This document shows positions 63,170 through 64,000 of a stretch of DNA of 64,000 bases, piece after piece. The stretch covers positions 1,916,684 through 1,980,683 of the forward strand of contig CM038716.1 in NCBI GenBank assembly GCA_021613375.1, in the 5' to 3' direction. Positions within the stretch are counted from its first letter, which is position 1; each line of letters opens with the position of its first letter. This DNA is from Megaleporinus macrocephalus (lineage: Eukaryota; Chordata; Actinopteri; Characiformes; Anostomidae). Below the pieces are notes generated by a model. The model made no database searches, was not told where the DNA came from, and worked only from the letters and a program-made list of their open reading frames with translations. The translations under genes and the position numbers were made by a program.

Positions 63170-63370
63170 TCAGACTACACCGCATGACTCCTCCTGGCCC
63201 ACAGGCACTCCCACTTTTCTCACTTGTTTGCAATTGACAGTTTTCCACTAATTCAGGAATGTGAGTTACTCCAGTTCCAGTGTTCAATAGAAAATCAATG
63301 TTTTGTTGACTTACTTGTATGCTGGTATAAAGTGTATTGCCTCTCTGTTGTAAGAGGGCCAGCTGAGGCT
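63170..63370 (-). pseudogene. Retroviral aspartic protease remnant
   Basis: A minus-strand frame reads LYTSIQVSQQNIDFLLNTGT, the conserved strand and active-site loop of retroviral proteases. The catalytic aspartate is replaced: AAC (Asn) at 63284-63282 gives NTG rather than DTG. The frame differs from that of the Gag fragment and ends at a stop near 63165. Inactive on sequence grounds. Confidence 0.6.
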
Positions 63371-63519
63371 GTAGAGAAGGCTCTGTTAGTTTTCTGGCAT
63401 TAATCCCAGGAGCTGTGAAGGCTATTCCTGTGACAGTTGGTCACATCTCTGACAGTGTCCCACTCCACAGTGTCAGCTCATGACTTTGAGTGCCCTCTGT
63501 GATATGAATTCTTTGTCTC

Positions 63520-63572
63520 TGGGCATTACACGTTTAAACCCATTGTCTAGTCTTTTGAGCAATAATGGCAAG
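63520..63572 (-). pseudogene. Degraded nucleocapsid zinc-knuckle-like region
   Basis: In the same frame as the Gag fragment, CHYCSKD is followed by a stop and then a cysteine followed by PETKN. It resembles a CCHC knuckle that has lost its histidine and gained stop codons. Position between capsid and protease is as expected. Confidence 0.4.
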
Positions 63573-63659
63573 ACCCTTTAGGTATTTTTCAGACATTTCT
63601 CAAGTCACTTGGCAGTAAATATATTAGTTTGCCTTCAGATTCAGGTCTACTTTAGATGC

Positions 63660-64000
63660 TATCGCAATGACCAGAGTTGTTTTAGTTCCATCCCATGTGC
63701 CACTTGGCATTTTCAACACTTTTTGCAGCTTGAGGTTTAAGGCCATAAGCAAATGTTGTTGCTTTGAGGAGGGGGTGTTGAAGCTGTCTGCCAGACACCT
63801 ACAAATTCCAACCATAAGCCTTAAATCTCTCCACATAATTAGACAGTTCCTCAGTGGCTTTCTGTTGGCAGACTGCCACTTTGCCCCATTTTGCTATATA
63901 ATCTTGCAGTAAAATCTTGTGATCTCCACCAAACCCGAGAGCATTCCATTCATCATTCAACTTTTGAAGATACTCTTTATTCCACCTGTCATGGAACAAA
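63660..64000 (-). pseudogene. Gag capsid-like pseudogene fragment
   Basis: The minus-strand frame entering at the right edge reads through YVERFKAYGWNL to a TAG stop (63801-63799), continues in the same frame through FAYGLKPQAAKSV and is stopped again by TAA (63684-63682). The Gln-rich KATEELSNYVERFK followed by a GLKP motif matches the C-terminal capsid layout of retroviral Gag proteins. The two stops disable it. The 5' end is outside the window. Confidence 0.55.

Larger units (their letters stand above)
62000..64000 (-). mobile_element. Endogenous retrovirus fragment (gag-pro-pol order), decayed
   Basis: On the minus strand, reading from the right edge leftward, the order is a Gag capsid-like region, a damaged zinc-knuckle-like region, an aspartic-protease core and a piece of reverse transcriptase. 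That order is the retroviral one. In-frame stops, frame changes between domains and a large gap between protease and RT show the copy is dead. The 5' part lies beyond the window; no LTR is visible at the left. A class I (gamma/epsilon-like) fish ERV is plausible but not settled. Confidence 0.65.

Overview
The window looks like nuclear DNA from a ray-finned (teleost) fish. It is AT-rich, full of microsatellites, and littered with decayed fish-type transposable elements: several Tc1/mariner remnants, Harbinger-like and hAT-like MITEs, an L2-type LINE tail, a solo LTR and an endogenous-retrovirus fragment. There is no operon structure, no CRISPR array, and I recognise no rRNA or tRNA gene.

One protein-coding gene can be assembled with confidence. 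It is scn2b, the voltage-gated sodium channel beta-2 subunit, on the minus strand with its start codon at 29118 and its stop at 14848. Four coding exons (29118-29052, 18271-18105, 17646-17436, 15047-14848) join in frame through canonical GT/AG sites to give a 214-residue type I membrane protein with a signal peptide, one V-type Ig domain, one membrane helix and an acidic cytoplasmic tail. A CpG-rich block and a TATA-like box lie just upstream of exon 1.

Layout: 1-14.5 kb lies downstream of scn2b and is mostly AT-rich sequence with two Tc1 remnants (about 4.06-5.19 and 9.43-10.64 kb). 14.8-29.1 kb is scn2b with a 10.8-kb first intron. 29.4-62 kb is a gene-poor stretch upstream of scn2b with TEs, microsatellites, a degenerate minisatellite and a few blocks whose composition suggests conserved regulatory DNA (about 42.4, 50.5-50.9, 51.8-52.4 and 60.3-60.6 kb). 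53.9-58.6 kb is a cluster of mobile-element remnants (L2 tail, hAT-like MITE, Tc1 5' end, young Harbinger-like MITE). 62-64 kb is a broken retroviral gag-pro-pol fragment on the minus strand that runs off the right edge.

The most unusual structure is a 140-bp inverted repeat with 139 of 140 positions identical. One arm lies in scn2b intron 3 (16700-16839) and the other in intron 1 (21034-21173). The pair brackets exons 2 and 3, which together encode the Ig domain and total 378 nt, exactly 126 codons. The arrangement could favour back-splicing to a circular RNA with an endless reading frame; that role is inference. I see no convincing protein gene in the 35 kb upstream of scn2b, and no novel multi-gene system.
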